Shown here: piece after piece, positions 29,110-41,709 of the stretch
Layout of the letters: each line of letters begins with the position of its first letter
Numbering within the stretch: position 1 is the stretch's first letter
From: Chrysomallon squamiferum
Taxonomy: Eukaryota; Mollusca; Gastropoda; Neomphalida; Peltospiridae
Direction: 5' to 3'
Assembly: GCA_012295275.1 (NCBI GenBank)
Contig: CM022667.1
Span: 16,121,266-16,171,265, forward strand
DNA: 50,000 bases
Notes under the pieces: model-generated
Told to the model about the DNA's origin: nothing
Database searches by the model: none
What the model saw: the letters and a program-made list of their open reading frames with translations, nothing else
Made by a program: the position numbers and the translations under genes

Positions 29110-30912
29110 TTTTTTGTTGTATATTAATAGATATGAACGAACAGACTTTCAGTTGTCATTTTGCTGTTTCATTCATTATTTAACCAGTACAGCATAAACG
29201 ACTCTAGATACCTTTCCGTCATGACAAAGATGACAAAGGGACAAAGAGGGAGAGTTTAATATTGCCCCAAGGACCTGCGCTAACGATTTACTTTTTCTTT
29301 ATTTCTGATATATATTTTTTACTAGACACTTCGGTTACCCATATCGCAGAGCAAATTTGTAGAAAAGCAAACATATTTCATTATTACACATGTTTTTCGA
29401 GCAAACAAAATTAACCTTCAATCCCGAAGGTAAATCATTGTTAAAAATGTTTCTTTCATGTTGATTGATTAATCCGCCTGTATCGAAAATTCCCGTCAGT
29501 ATTATTCATTATTTAAGCTATGTATTAAAGCGGTTTGTTTATTTTAATTGATTTCTCTATTTTCTTAATATAATTTATTCATTGGTTTTGCAGATACAAA
29601 ACTGATTCTGTACATACACATAAACACACAAATCTGTGTAGGGAATTATTTCTGTATCTTTAGAGCAAATAAATTAAATACAATATTAAAAGAGAAAAAA
29701 ATAATTAGACATTACATATGTTATGTATGTAGGAGTGAATATGATTATGTTCTAAAGCAAAATATGATCACGTCCAAATTGTTTACATTTATTTTCATGG
29801 TTGTTATGGTGTTATCTAGCTATATAAAACAAATTATTTTCATGTCTCTTCTGATGTTTTCCATAGAAAATTATACGCATGAGCCCCCCTATTTGTAATT
29901 TATACTAAATTTTGATAAAAAAAAGTCATAATAAATAAATAAATAATATTAAAAAGAATAATAACAAAAAATAAATAAACAATAAATAAAAAATAAACAG
30001 CATTACAAATTTCTCATTGAAGATGTTAGTTTATGCGTTGTGTCATTACAAAACAACAGCAACAACAAACATAACGAAACATAAAAAAACAAAAGATTCC
30101 CCCAAAAAATCCTAACAACAACAACCACTAAAAACAAACAAACAAAAAGACCGAAAAAAACATTAATAAAATAAACGACCATTGCACATACACGTACAAT
30201 CACACTCTAGTTTATAAAATAGCTTTTCATTTTTGATAACGTCTTCAACCTACATAAAAAAAGAGCCAAATAGACCTTAATTAATTTATTTATTTAAATT
30301 ATAAGTAAAAGGTTCTATGTATAAGCTTATTCTATTCTTCAAAGAAATATTACATCCCAGCTTACTTAAAACCCCATAATTCAATATATAATTTAAAACG
30401 ACTTATAACTGCCATAACTTCTTAATAAATGCTTCACTTCGCATCAGCACTATCTAAAGATATTGTTATATTTTTACGTCACTAAAATAAAATTCATTAC
30501 ACATTGTACTTTTTAGTCCGGTCATTGTTCTTACCGGCTGTGTTTTGAAAAGTCTCAGTTAACAGTCTATACTTCAAATATTTAAACTTTTGCAGACTGT
30601 CTAAACAACATGAATGGCTTGAGTAGAGTTTAAACAAATCTGAGTTTCATTTTTATCGATATGTCTGGATTTCTTTGTTCAGATTCATTGTTTTTTATCT
30701 TCGATTTTGTTTTCTTTATAATACATTTTTTCTTTCTTTTTATTCTTTGTGATAATGCATATCATAATTGCTGTATTGTTGTAATACTGGAAACAAAAAA
30801 GAACGATTGATCATATAGACTTTGTCGACCATTTTCTTTTCCTGTTATTTTTCCTGACTGTTTTATGTAGAACGTTGTCGTCATGTCGACCTAAATAAAA
30901 GTAACACGATGG

Positions 30913-30920
30913 TATAAATA
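30913..30920 (+). promoter_or_regulatory. Candidate TATA box of gene B
   Basis: TATAAATA lies about 290-300 bp upstream of the gene B start codon, followed about 30 bp later by a pyrimidine-rich stretch (CCTGTTCACACTGG) suitable for initiation. The placement is plausible for a 5' UTR of about 260 bp, but such motifs are common in AT-rich DNA. Confidence 0.35.
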
Positions 30921-31199
30921 TTTCGCATGAAAATGCATGTCCTGTTCACACTGGTTCACTTAGAGTAGGTTGCAATACGAATGAATTTCTAGAGAATTGT
31001 ACGTCATCAGAAATAATTCATTATCATTAGATTATCATCAGATATTCTCAGTTATGTAAACGTTTGGAAAATACAAAATTACTTCGTTGTTTTGAAATAT
31101 TCGTTACTTTGGAAATTCATTATTATCGTATATTCGTAATATATCGTCTGAAATTAGTAATTGCTAGAAAGACAGTAACTGGTTTGCATTTCATACTAA

Positions 31200-31242
31200 A
31201 TGTTTCCAGCAGATATGAACTATATTTTCTTTGTGATATTCC
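31200..31242 (+). CDS. Gene B, exon 1: signal peptide
   Basis: A small first coding exon. An in-frame TAA at 31197-31199 is followed by ATG at 31200 and ATG at 31215, giving MFPADMNYIFFVIF before the strong donor TTC C|GTAAGT (phase 1). Joined to the next exon it reads MNYIFFVIFLAEFSVFQLK, a short basic-free n-region, a hydrophobic core and a plausible cleavage region near AEF-SVF. I favour the second ATG because it starts directly at the hydrophobic core. The annotated protein is then 625 residues, or 630 from the first ATG. The donor, phase and distance (285-bp intron) support this exon despite its size. Confidence 0.72.
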
Positions 31243-31527
31243 GTAAGTATTAAATAAAAAACACTTTGACTTCGTAATTATATATATTTCCTTCGTGTGG
31301 ATGAATGAATATCAGATATGCGTCTTATTTATTTATTTATTTGAATGCTTGACTGTTTGATTGTTCCCTTATATATTTTTTGTTTTAGATAAAAACTAAA
31401 TTATACACCTTAACACACACATGTGTACATACACACACACAAATACAGATACACATGCACATATTCATACACCATAAAATATATATATTGGTGAAACACT
31501 TATAATTTCACAATTTCAAAATTTCAG

Positions 31528-32262
31528 TTGCTGAGTTCAGCGTCTTTCAGCTGAAGACAGTCCACTCTACACTGATTATCGACAGCACAGACCCTGTTCC
31601 TGTCTCGTTTTGGCCGGTGTCGAGTTCGACTCACGGGGAAACAAAGGACACGTCAGTCCTGTACGCCACGCTGCACGACGCCAGCTTGGAAACCGAAACC
31701 GAGAAGACCGGCAAAACAACAGAAACCACAGAATACGTGAAGCTTTCAGGACAGTCTAGTTCGTACATTGACATCACCAACGACGGCAGACTTAACGGGA
31801 CGACGTCGTTCACATGGCTGTTCAGCGTGTTTACCAACGTTTCGCAAAAAGCGGTCCTTCTGGAATATAGCGGAAACGGAAACGGGCCCGGAATACGTGT
31901 TGAATTAAGTGGCGTCGATTTCGTGGCTCAAATTTACGACGAGTCGGGAATGTTCGTAACCTCAGTTACAATTCCCGACTTTTTGGACCTGGCGGAATGG
32001 AATTTCGTTGGTTTCAGTTACGTTTCCGATTGGAAAACGGTTTATTTAATTAAAGAAAGTAAAGCGGAGGGTTTTCAAATCTCGAAAGATATTTTTAAAG
32101 TAAATGCTCTCGGCAATGTTCGTATCGGATCGTCTGTGTCCGGAACGTCTAGCTTCAGTGGATATATTGACTGTGTTCAGTTCTACGACAAAGCTCTTCT
32201 TGAAACGGCTCTGAAATCGGCGCCTGGCTACTGTGACTCTGACCGCAGCATTAAAAATCCAG
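31528..32262 (+). CDS. Gene B, exon 2: LamG-like / concanavalin-type jelly-roll domain
   Basis: A 245-codon phase 1-1 exon after acceptor AAATTTCAG. It begins LAEFSVFQLKTVHSTLIID, has PVPVSFWPVSSSTHGE, then SSYIDITNDGRLNGTTSFTW, AEWNFVGFSYVSDWKTVYLI and VRIGSSVSGTSSFSGYIDCV followed by QFYDKALLETAL. The pattern Y-I-x-I...F-T/S-x-x-x-W...W-N-F-V-G-F-S-Y...V-x-I-G...F-x-G-x-I-D-x-V-Q-x-Y-x-x-A-L is that of the laminin-G-like jelly-roll fold (LamG_3 class), often glycan or protein binding. The only cysteines are near the C-terminal end. The donor CCA G|GTCATA is a weak match beyond GT, but phase and downstream continuity fit. Confidence 0.82.
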
Positions 32263-32607
32263 GTCATAAACATATTAGTTACTAGTACTTTATTAGCGTC
32301 TTTGATTTTTTTTGTAAATTTGTCTCAATTAAAACAGGAGTATGAGAAAAGAAAAGGAATAATAATGACTGGATGCGTAACTATTAATTTTAGTAAGCGA
32401 ACTATCTTATAAACCACTATAAACAAACAAACAAACAAACAAATAAATTGATAAATATGATATTAATGAAATAAAGGAAAATAGAAAAAGACATAGAAAG
32501 AACAAACACAGAGACAGACAGACAGAGAGAGAGAGAGAGAGAGAGAGAAATGTTTATGTTATCACAGTATACAGATATTTGATTTATTAATGTTTATTTC
32601 TTTTCAG

Positions 32608-33300
32608 ACTGGACTCGAACTTATACACCTCCATCAACGAATACATCAGTTGAAGAAACGACTACGACTGGTTCTGTCAATGATACAACGACCGTAGCAA
32701 CAAACATAACAACAACAACGACAAACCTGACCATAGTAATTAATGAAACAACCACTGACGAATCGGAAACTGAGAAACTGACAACAACCACAATAAGCAC
32801 AACGGCAGAACAAACGACGACATTAGCAACAACAACTACAAACCTGATCATAGCAAATAATGAAACAACCACAGACGAATCGGAAATTAAGAAAGTGACA
32901 ACAACAACCACAATAAGCACAACGGCAGAACAATCGACGACATCAGCAACAACAACTACAAACCTGACCATAGCAAATAATAAAACAACTACAGATGAAT
33001 CGGAAACCACAACGACGCTAACAACAACTGATACGAAAAAGCCAAGTATAGATCTAACAGTAAAACCATTTAAAACCGCTGCGACAACAACAACTACAGT
33101 GAAACCATGGAGCACAACTACGACACAAATCAACACAACAACGGCTTGGAGAACTGCTTCGAAAGTAATCGACACTAATTTAACTACTACGTTAACTCAA
33201 ACAACCGCGATATACTCAGCAAATGGGACTATGGAGATAACAAATTCTACAACGATAGCCGCAAAGACAACAACGACTTCAAAATCCGATCCTGAGGAAA
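32608..33300 (+). CDS. Gene B, exon 3: Thr-rich mucin-like stalk
   Basis: A 231-codon phase 1-1 exon (TTCTTTTCAG to GAG GAA A|GTAAGA). It begins DWTRTYTPPSTNTSVEETTT and is dominated by Thr, with Ser, Glu and Asn. A 120-bp (40-residue) unit repeats about three times, with starts near 32709, 32829 and 32949, each carrying TTTTNL-T/I-I, N-x-TTTDESE and TISTTAEQ. Several N-x-T sequons are present. It occupies the place of the giant mucin in gene A, but is only about 6% of that size and has no 18-bp repeats. It should form an O-glycosylated stalk between the LamG-like head and the membrane. Confidence 0.88.
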
Positions 33301-33595
33301 GTAAGAATTTACTTTAGAATCTCTATTTCTTCTTGTTCTACTTCTTTTTCTTCTTGTTCTTGTTCTTGTTCTCCTCATGATCAACATGACAATCACCAAC
33401 ATGATCATCATTATCTTAAGTAAGAATTAATTTTGATCTAACATGATTCGTAGATGTGAGAAAGAAAAAAAAATTAGAGAAAGTCGCGAAATTTTGGTAA
33501 TTTATTTATTTATTTACTAAATTCCTACTGAAACAACAACTATATCTTTATATATATATATATTCGAGTAAAGGATTTATCAACATTTATTTTAG

Positions 33596-34017
33596 GACCA
33601 ACATTCACCACGACTACGGCAACGTCTTTCTATAATTACACATCATCAATTTTCTCACCTACTGGAGCAGTCACAGTTTTGACGAACGCCGAGGACTGTC
33701 ACATCTCATCCACCACACATCTGACCAATCAGAGTGGAGTTATTTGCATATGTCATCGTATCCGAGCAACCAGTGATGTTTATGGTGTCAGATTACTTGC
33801 GGAGAATTCCTCGAAAGAGCTGGTCCTGGACAGAAAGAACTTGACAAAGTATAAACGTTTGTTCTACAGCGTTCCCGATTACAGACCATCGTCAGTGGGT
33901 CTAGGGACATCGTCTGTAATACTTTTGATTGTGCTTGTTGCTTTCGTAACTAGCACTGATGTCATTCAAACACTAAGGTGGATGTTTGTGAAACTGCGTA
34001 AATTATGTGAATTGTGA
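33596..34017 (+). CDS. Gene B, exon 4: CxC motif, KYKR site, membrane span and tail
   Basis: The terminal exon starts after TTATTTTAG in phase 1: RPTFTTTTATSFYNYTSS, then DCHISSTTHLTNQSG, VICICHRI, LVLDRKNLTKYKRLFYSV, PDYRPSSVGLGTSS, a hydrophobic span (roughly 33901-33957) and a tail ending KLRKLCEL with stop TGA at 34015. It aligns with the gene A C-terminus over about 100 residues. KYKR at 33847-33858 is a candidate furin-like site (inference). In gene B this module is its own exon, whereas in gene A it is fused to the mucin exon. Confidence 0.92.
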
Positions 34018-34090
34018 CCGTTTGTGACTATTTCTAATAGTTAATTTTTATTCGCTTTGAGTTTTATAAAATTTTATCGTATATCAGAAG

Positions 34091-34096
34091 ATTAAA
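34091..34096 (+). promoter_or_regulatory. Candidate polyadenylation signal of gene B
   Basis: ATTAAA, the commonest variant of AATAAA, lies 74 bp after the stop codon and is followed by an A-run. No AATAAA was seen in the next few hundred bases. Confidence 0.35.
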
Positions 34097-34155
34097 CAAA
34101 AAAAAAATGTTGATAAAATAGAGACAATTCATTGTAAATTATTTATTCATTTGAA

Positions 34156-34279
<124 letters not shown>

Positions 34280-34931
34280 CTCTGCTTCTTCTTTAAGCAA
34301 CTGTTTATCGCGAGTGCTTACTGGGTTTTTTCCACCCAGGCCCGATTTTGTATATCAAAAATTTATTAGTATAAACAATTAACTATTTTCTTTCATTGTA
34401 AATAATACAAAGAATTTATCCCAGTATTATTTCTTCTGCCATTTTAAACTTTCTCGGTTAGGTCTAGACATCCTTTAGATCAGGTAATTCAAACATGAGG
34501 CCCTTTACAAGCAAAATTGCGTACTTTTGTCAACTACTTTCTTTTAACTTCCGACTTTCATTAACAGTTGTAAACAGAAAACGTTCTTGTTTTTAAATTT
34601 TAAATGTTTTTGCTTTTAAAATGGCAAATGCTCCTCCTCTTGAAAACTGCAAGTATATGTTGCCGTTTAATGTTTTTTTTTTTTTGTATATTATAGATTA
34701 ATAGCAGATATAATAAATATAAATTAATTATAATATACTTTTTGTTTCTTAGTTCTATTAGCTCGGCTCCAAACATATTCAAATTTTCTTATGCTGACCT
34801 TGGTAAGACTTCAGTTTGACACCCCTACTTTAGTTTTCATTAAAAATGCTACTACTATTACTACTACTACTACTACTGATAATAATAGTAACAACAACAA
34901 CAAGGACGATAGCTACAACAATAACTGCAAC

Positions 34932-34972
<41 letters not shown>

Positions 34973-34976
34973 CATA

Positions 34977-35720
34977 CAATGGTACCTTGATGGTTTAATT
35001 CGTTCCTTGACCGAGCTCGTAACTCACATGCTCGTATATCAAATCAATTTTCCCAAGTGAAATTATTTGAAATACCATTAATCCGTTCCAGCACCCCAAA
35101 AGCCCCCCCAATTTGTTGTAACGTGTTTTTAAATAAGAAAAATGAATATAAATGACAAATATTGTATGAAAACAAAATAAAAGAGAATTTAAAAAAATAA
35201 ATTGGTTTTGTAAAGAATACAGGGTTTCTCCACCTTTTCATGGACAGAGGTCCGCATCTTAGAAATTATTTTAATGCCTTTGGCTGGACTTATAGCATTT
35301 ATCAACTCCTTCTGCTTCAGTATCATACATATCGTAAAAGTACAACGCTCGTACTGCCTAGCCATGTTGATTACATTTACACCTCTCTCATGTTTTTCTA
35401 TGATTTTATGCTTTAATTCAATGGACATCATCCGCTTCTTCTACTCAGCTCTGTGCTTTACACTCACTTTCTTAGGATCCATGGAAATTTGCCAAAATAC
35501 TGCACAAAACGCTAGCACAATACAAAAGAGATGCTTCCACGGCGAGGTAACCACGTGAATCAAAAGGATGCTAGGCGGATGTTGTGATGTTCGCTGCGCC
35601 AACTAGCGGCGGCGTTTCTGTAGCTCGCTCGTAACTCGAATTTTGTCACGCAAGTCAAAGCAAAAAATCCACAGGTCGACTGCTAGTAAGTTGGAGCACT
35701 TATAACTCGGGATACCACTG
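34977..35720 (-). mobile_element. Tigger/pogo-like DNA transposon, internally deleted (744 bp)
   Basis: The left end CAATGGTACCTTGATGG and the right end (reverse complement CAGTGGTATCCCGAGTT) are imperfect terminal inverted repeats, each next to a TA dinucleotide (34975-34976 and 35721-35722), as expected for Tc1/mariner-pogo insertion. The left end continues with TTAATTCGTTCC and GAGCTCGTAACTC, typical of Tigger termini. The interior holds the 5' part of a transposase on the - strand; the DDE catalytic part is gone. It is therefore non-autonomous. Confidence 0.9.
35189..35482 (-). pseudogene. Tigger transposase remnant (N-terminal CENP-B/psq-type helix-turn-helix)
   Basis: On the - strand an ATG at 35482-35480 opens MDPKKVSVKHRAE, then an in-frame TAG, then KKRMMSIELKHKIIEKHERG, VNVINMARQYERCTFTICMI, LKQKELINAISPAKGIKI and RTSVHEKVEKPC. 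This matches the N-terminal DNA-binding helices of Tigger/jerky-type transposases (ELK-x-x-IIEKHERG-x-x-V-x-x-MARQY). The frame then runs into unrelated sequence at about 35220, so the second helix-turn-helix and the DDE domain are absent. The stop codon and truncation show that it is dead. Confidence 0.9.
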
Positions 35721-36282
35721 TAATAACAAAGCTATAAAGTATCCTCTAGAATAATAAATGACTGAAAGCCCGTTCAGAACTGTTATACTGGTCAGTTAAT
35801 TGCTGCTTAACGACTTCTCACTGAAATATTAAAAGTTGCTTTCGGAAGATGCACTGATGTGCATAATGCTATGTTTTGTGAGTGCAGTTTGTTAAAATGA
35901 ATAATTAATGAAACAGAAAGAAAATAAAAAACAAAAATGTACGTAAAAGCTGGTATATGTATGTATGTGTATAAACCGGTTGTAGTAATACACATAACAG
36001 TGCTGGTAGTATCTGTAGTAATATTATCCTCATCAGTGTTGTAAACACATAGAAGAAGAGGGAAACTGAAAGAAATATACAGACAGTATAAATAGTGACA
36101 CAGGGCGAAAGAAGAAAGAAAGAAATAATACAGAGAGAAAATAACAAAGAGACAGGAAGAGAGAGAAAGAACAAGAGAGTGTACGAAAAGAGGATTCTTT
36201 TATGCATGTTTACAGCTAGACAGACAGACAGACAGGTAGCAAAGCGAAAGACTGATATATATACATATATATATAGATATAG

Positions 36283-36315
36283 ATAGATAGATGTATGGAT
36301 AGGTAGATAGATAGG

Positions 36316-36387
<72 letters not shown>
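36283..36387. repeat. (GATA)n microsatellite
   Basis: About 26 GATA/TAGA tetranucleotides with a few GGTA variants in the first third. Confidence 0.95.
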
Positions 36388-37320
36388 AAATTAACGGGAG
36401 AGAGAAAAGGTATTTTACAGAAAAGTAAATAAATTAATAGACATTGTGATATCGATTTTTATCGTACTTGTAAGCTGATCAGTCTACAAGATATTTGTAC
36501 AACAATTAATCTGAACACGACGCCACCCTTCCTGTTCCGTGAGTCAGAGGACAGCCACTCTAACACACACCAACCTTTAACAGAAAAAAAAACAACTCTG
36601 GAATTAAATGTCAGGTATGTTATATTAAACAGTTTTCTAAACCTGACTCTCTCAATGAAGACATTTTTGTAAGCATTCCATCCCGGTCTCCATAATACCG
36701 TCACAGAAAAGGCGTGGTAGGATTAATACTTGAAAGTAAAAAAAATAATCAGACCAAATAACCTCTCGCTATTCTGAACGCTACAGAATTACTGCCATTC
36801 TATTAACAGGACCTCCACTCTACCAAGAGGAATGCCACTCTATCAAATATTGACACCCGGCTTCGAAGAACAAAGCTTTCATATTCGTATTTTCATCTGT
36901 TGAAAGAGCGTTTGTGTCTGTGTTATGTGATGATCATGTTACCATGGAATGACGACAATTGAAGTCTAGGATGAAACACATTGTCTGAAATACCGTACTT
37001 TTAACTCGTCCACTTGAAACATAATAGCGTTTTTAGAAAACGTCATAATTTATATGACGTAGTCAAATAAACCAACAAAAGAATGAAGAAAAAAGAGAAT
37101 AATAAATAAATAAATAAATAAATGAATAAATGAATAAATAGATAAATAAGTCGGTAAGTAAGTAAAAATATAAATAAATAAATAAATAAATAAATAAACT
37201 GTATCTGTTAATTTGAATTTCTTTCGCACATTGAAACTCACTGGGACTCAGTTGTACACTTCCACGAAGTATATATATGCATGTAAGTTTGTTTGTATGT
37301 ATGTCTGTATGTATATATGT

Positions 37321-37500
37321 ATGTATGATTGTACGTATATATGTATATATGCGTGTGTGTGTTTTGTATAATGTGTAGTTGTGTTTCTATATGTGTTATT
37401 TATATATGTATGTATGATTGTACGTATATATGTATATATGCGTGTGTGTGTTTTGTATAATGTATATTTGTGTTTCTATATATGTTATTTATATATTATG
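37321..37500. repeat. 89-bp tandem duplication in TATG-rich DNA
   Basis: The block containing GATTGTACGTATATATGTAT and the GTGTGTGTTTTGTATAATGT stretch occurs at 37327 and again at 37416 with few differences. Confidence 0.85.
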
Positions 37501-38694
37501 TATGTATTGTAGGTGTGCGTGCGTGCGTGTCTGTTTGTGCATGTCTGCGTCTATGTTTATATGAGTGTATGTCTCTCTGTGTGTGTTTGTTATTATAAAT
37601 CATAATTATTTTTAACTATCTCGAAATTGTTCACGGTTTCTTTCTCAAGGCAGAACGATTTGATTTTCTGAACTGACATTAAAACAGCAATGATTCGTGT
37701 AATCTGCAGTAATGCACAAGTGTATTTACAAATATAGCTAATCTGGGCAAGCGTTACTGTGTTCACAATGTGTTATTTGTTTTCAAAAGAAGATTGTTTC
37801 CGGGCAAAGAGTTTTCACGATTTTATTGACCGGTACAAAGTCGTTCATTCGTAATTTATTTGCACATGTGTTTTCAATCTCTCGCATTGTTAGCAGAGGT
37901 AAAAGCTGATAATTATTAACGATGACAGTTATGGTCTGTTAGATAAAACTTTCAGCTAGTACATTTAACGTGGAGTGCTTCACAATATAAGGCGAGACAA
38001 AAAGAAAGTTAAAAAAAAAAAAAATAATAATAAAAAAATAATGATAATAAAAAAATAATAAAAAAAAAAAAAAAAAAAAAAACAACAACAACATAATAAT
38101 AATAGAAACAACAACAACAATAATATTATTAATAATAATAATAATGCAAGAATAACAATAATAAATAATAAAAAAAGAATCAGATAAATAAATAAATAAA
38201 TAAATAATTTACAATTACAAAATAGAATAAAATCAACAAAGAAATAAAGAAAGAAACAATGAAATGCAGTGTAATGCTACACAATATAATTGAATAAAAC
38301 ATAAATTTAATTTTTATCACAAAATGCATTATCTGTTTCACAGTTTTTTTTAATGCTATTTTTAATCACCCTTATTACCTATTGCATATATATGCTATAC
38401 AAACGGAAAGAAAGACATTTCTTCTCTTTCAAATTAGTGGATTGTATTATATTTTAACAATTTAACATTTCAAGTGTTATTACATATTTATTATCACCGA
38501 GTGCTAGAACGAAAAGTGTTTCAAAATACAAATAAAAATTAAACAGTTTTAATAACCAAACATAGCACAAATTATCAAAAGATGATGATGATGATGATGA
38601 TGATGCTGATGATGATGACAACAATAACAACAACATAATAAAGAACAACATAAGAAGAATACTGATAATCTCAAAACAGTTACCCACCACAAAT

Positions 38695-38698
<4 letters not shown>

Positions 38699-38771
<73 letters not shown>

Positions 38772-38788
38772 AGATTTATAAAAAAAAT

Positions 38789-38874
<86 letters not shown>

Positions 38875-38875
38875 T
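38699..38875. repeat. (GA)n followed by (AAT)n/(ATT)n inverted simple repeat
   Basis: GA runs to about 38766. From about 38790 AAT repeats turn into ATT repeats up to 38873, forming a self-complementary trinucleotide palindrome. Confidence 0.95.
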
Positions 38876-39113
38876 GTTAAACATAATTCAGTTTAAAAGA
38901 ACATAAATAAAAAATCGTGGGTTTATGTGTAATATATATGTGTGTGTGTGTGTGTGTATTCTTATTTATGGTGCTAAAAAGTTCACGGTAGATAACTCTT
39001 GTTTCACGGCATCTCACAGAAACACAGAATGAAATTTAATATTAAAAAGCACAAATACAGTTAACAAGCAGCTGCTACCTTATGACGTATGTGGGTGTGT
39101 GTTATCCATGCTG

Positions 39114-39121
39114 TATAAATT
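39114..39121 (+). promoter_or_regulatory. Candidate TATA box of gene C
   Basis: TATAAATT lies about 170 bp upstream of the gene C start codon, with a TGACGTAT CRE-like half-site about 30 bp before it (39083-39090). The position is plausible, but this rests on short motifs. Confidence 0.3.
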
Positions 39122-39289
39122 ACATTGTGCTATCAAGTTTTCAAGAGCGCTTTATGCTTAACACGGTAATGCAAATCAAAACTAATCGATATTGTACATT
39201 CTGATAACCCGTGTTATGTAGGTACTGTGGCCCAGAGCTAAAACCGCCGCGATTAGGCGAAGTAAAAGTTACTTGTTTGCACAACGATC

Positions 39290-39353
39290 ATGAAAACTTA
39301 CAAACTAATTTTGATACCGTGTTGTATAGAATTTCTTTGCTTATCTGCTGTCG
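39290..39353 (+). CDS. Gene C, exon 1: signal peptide
   Basis: ATG at 39290 in an acceptable context (ACGATCATG) opens MKTYKLILIPCCIEFLCLSA before the donor GTC G|GTAAGT (phase 1). Spliced to the first CCP exon it gives LSAVVGLNCSEPAP. A basic n-region (K2, K5), a hydrophobic core and small residues (LSA) near the end make a good secretory signal. This is the start of a third gene in the same orientation, about 5.3 kb after gene B. Confidence 0.82.
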
Positions 39354-39446
39354 GTAAGTGAGTTTTTCCTTATACGGTTTGAGTTTACTATTATTATTAT
39401 TACTATTTATTATTGTTATTACTATTACAATTTATTATTATTACTA

Positions 39447-39477
<31 letters not shown>

Positions 39478-39503
39478 TACTATTTATTATTATTATTATT
39501 AAT

Positions 39504-39536
<33 letters not shown>

Positions 39537-39983
39537 ATTGTCCATTTTTATTTTATTTACTGCATGAACAATAGCTTATCGTTATTGCAACAACTATTAT
39601 TTTTAAAACATTTAACGAAATATTTATGTAAGTCTAAAATTTTGATGTCTTAATATAATACTTTTTTGTTTTTGTGTATGTATGTATGTATGTATGTGTA
39701 TATATATAAGAAATAGTATTCAGGAAGCATAATTGAAAAATATTTTCTTCATTTCAAACCTGCAGAATTAAGTAAACGGATTGTGGAGTGATAGTTTTAT
39801 ATGATAAATAAAAATATAAGTACTGCTGTAATTTTATGTATTATTCTGTTTCGTCTATTCTTAATAATTAAAATAAAACAAAGTAACATAAATATGGAAG
39901 TAATTATTAGAGAAATTCTGATGATGATCATAATGATAAAAATGATGATAGAGATGGTGATAATGATGATGATGATGATGATG

Positions 39984-40016
<33 letters not shown>

Positions 40017-41107
40017 TAATGATTACAATCATAATCTGTTTAAATAACGTGCTATTTTTGTTGAATCTATTTGGGAAAGGTTAAAAAAATGGTTATTTTA
40101 ATAGCAGCGCTAGAATCTAAATCAGCAGTCAAAGGATATGATATAAAGAGTTTAAGATAATGTGCTTATATTAAGAAACACGTCGTAAGTTTTGAAAAAA
40201 ATTAAATAAATACTTAAAAATTACAAATTTGATCTCGAATGAAATGGCGATCCAAAGATCCTAAGGAATACGTCCGCGACGCTTTCATGACGTCATAATC
40301 GAACACTGTTATTTACGTCATTGAATTAAATTAGCGATCATTACAACGGAGGGAAAAAAAATGAAGGAAATCAAATAATAATTACTTCTTTGGTGTTTCT
40401 GATCTGTTAATCTGGTGTTTCTGTTCACGAAGGAGTTGATAACTGTCATCTTCGTATGTAATAATGGGTTATCTGTAAGTTTTATTTTTCTGTCTTTGTT
40501 ATTACTATTATTATTATTATTATTATTATTATTATCGTCAGTATCATTATCATCTTTATTACTATTGTTGTTATTTATTTATTTTGTATATTCTTAAATT
40601 GCTTGATAAAGGGCATGTTAATAGCTATATGTATATGTGTGTGAGCATGTATATATTATTATTATATATATTAAAAGTAAATAAATAAAACAAATAATGA
40701 ATATATACGTAATTACGTTGCCAAACTTTAACCAGCGAACATAATCATTCATGCACGCAATAAAAGTTCGTAAACATTTTTTACAATGAAACCCCCCCCC
40801 CAAAACACACAACAACAACAACAACAATAAAAACAACAACAAAAACAAACAGACAAAGATAAAAATAAGAACTTTTTATTAGTTTTAACTAAAAGAGTTA
40901 TATCTGGTAAACCAATGTGTATAATTTCCGCGAACTAGTGTGTAGAAACTTCTTTTCTGTTCATACAATACACGACTATCCTTCATCGTATTGTTAGTTC
41001 ATGTTGACAGCACAAAATGTCCAAAGTAAAGAGTTATCTGCATCTTTCAAACTACACCATATACTTTACATTTTTCACAAATTTTGTATCATTATTTATT
41101 TTCTATT

Positions 41108-41194
41108 TTTCTTGTTCTTGTTCTTGTTCTCGTTCTCGTTCTTGTTCTTGTTCTTGTTCTTGTTCTCGTTCTCGTTCTTGTTCTTGTTCTTGTT

Positions 41195-41225
<31 letters not shown>
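41108..41225. repeat. (TTCTTG)n/(TTC)n array
   Basis: TTCTTG hexamers with clustered TTCTCG variants form a 36-42 bp higher-order period, then a pure TTC run. Confidence 0.93.
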
Positions 41226-41656
41226 TTGTTATTATTATTATTATTCTTATTATTCTTATTATTATTCTTTGTTCTTTACTACACCGCCCCGTTAATCATG
41301 TTACATTAAATAATACATTAAAAAAAAAGGTCAGATAAATGATGATTCTGCTCCAAACGACATGATTATTATTATTGCTACAGCTACCAGCTACAAACTA
41401 ACAAAGACCCCATTCTGTACTTCGTCTCTTATACATTAATTATACATCATCAACTACGGCCGTATTTTGAGACCGTCGATAACAACTATTTTCCTACGCA
41501 CAATACCATACATCGTCAGTCTCGACCAAGTGTGACATATTACACAATCATGTCTTGTTACATATCATAGATCATTTGTATGTATGCATGTATGTAGTAC
41601 GTACGTATGTGTGTATGTGTGTTTGTATGTATATATGTTTATATGTATCTTTTTAT

Positions 41657-41709
<53 letters not shown>

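Noticed and set aside
31064-31246. 60-codon frame overlapping the gene B first exon
   Set aside because: It is in a different frame from the signal-peptide reading and does not splice in phase to the LamG-like exon.
35274-35558. 94-codon + strand frame opposite the Tigger remnant
   Set aside because: Antisense shadow of the transposase pseudogene.
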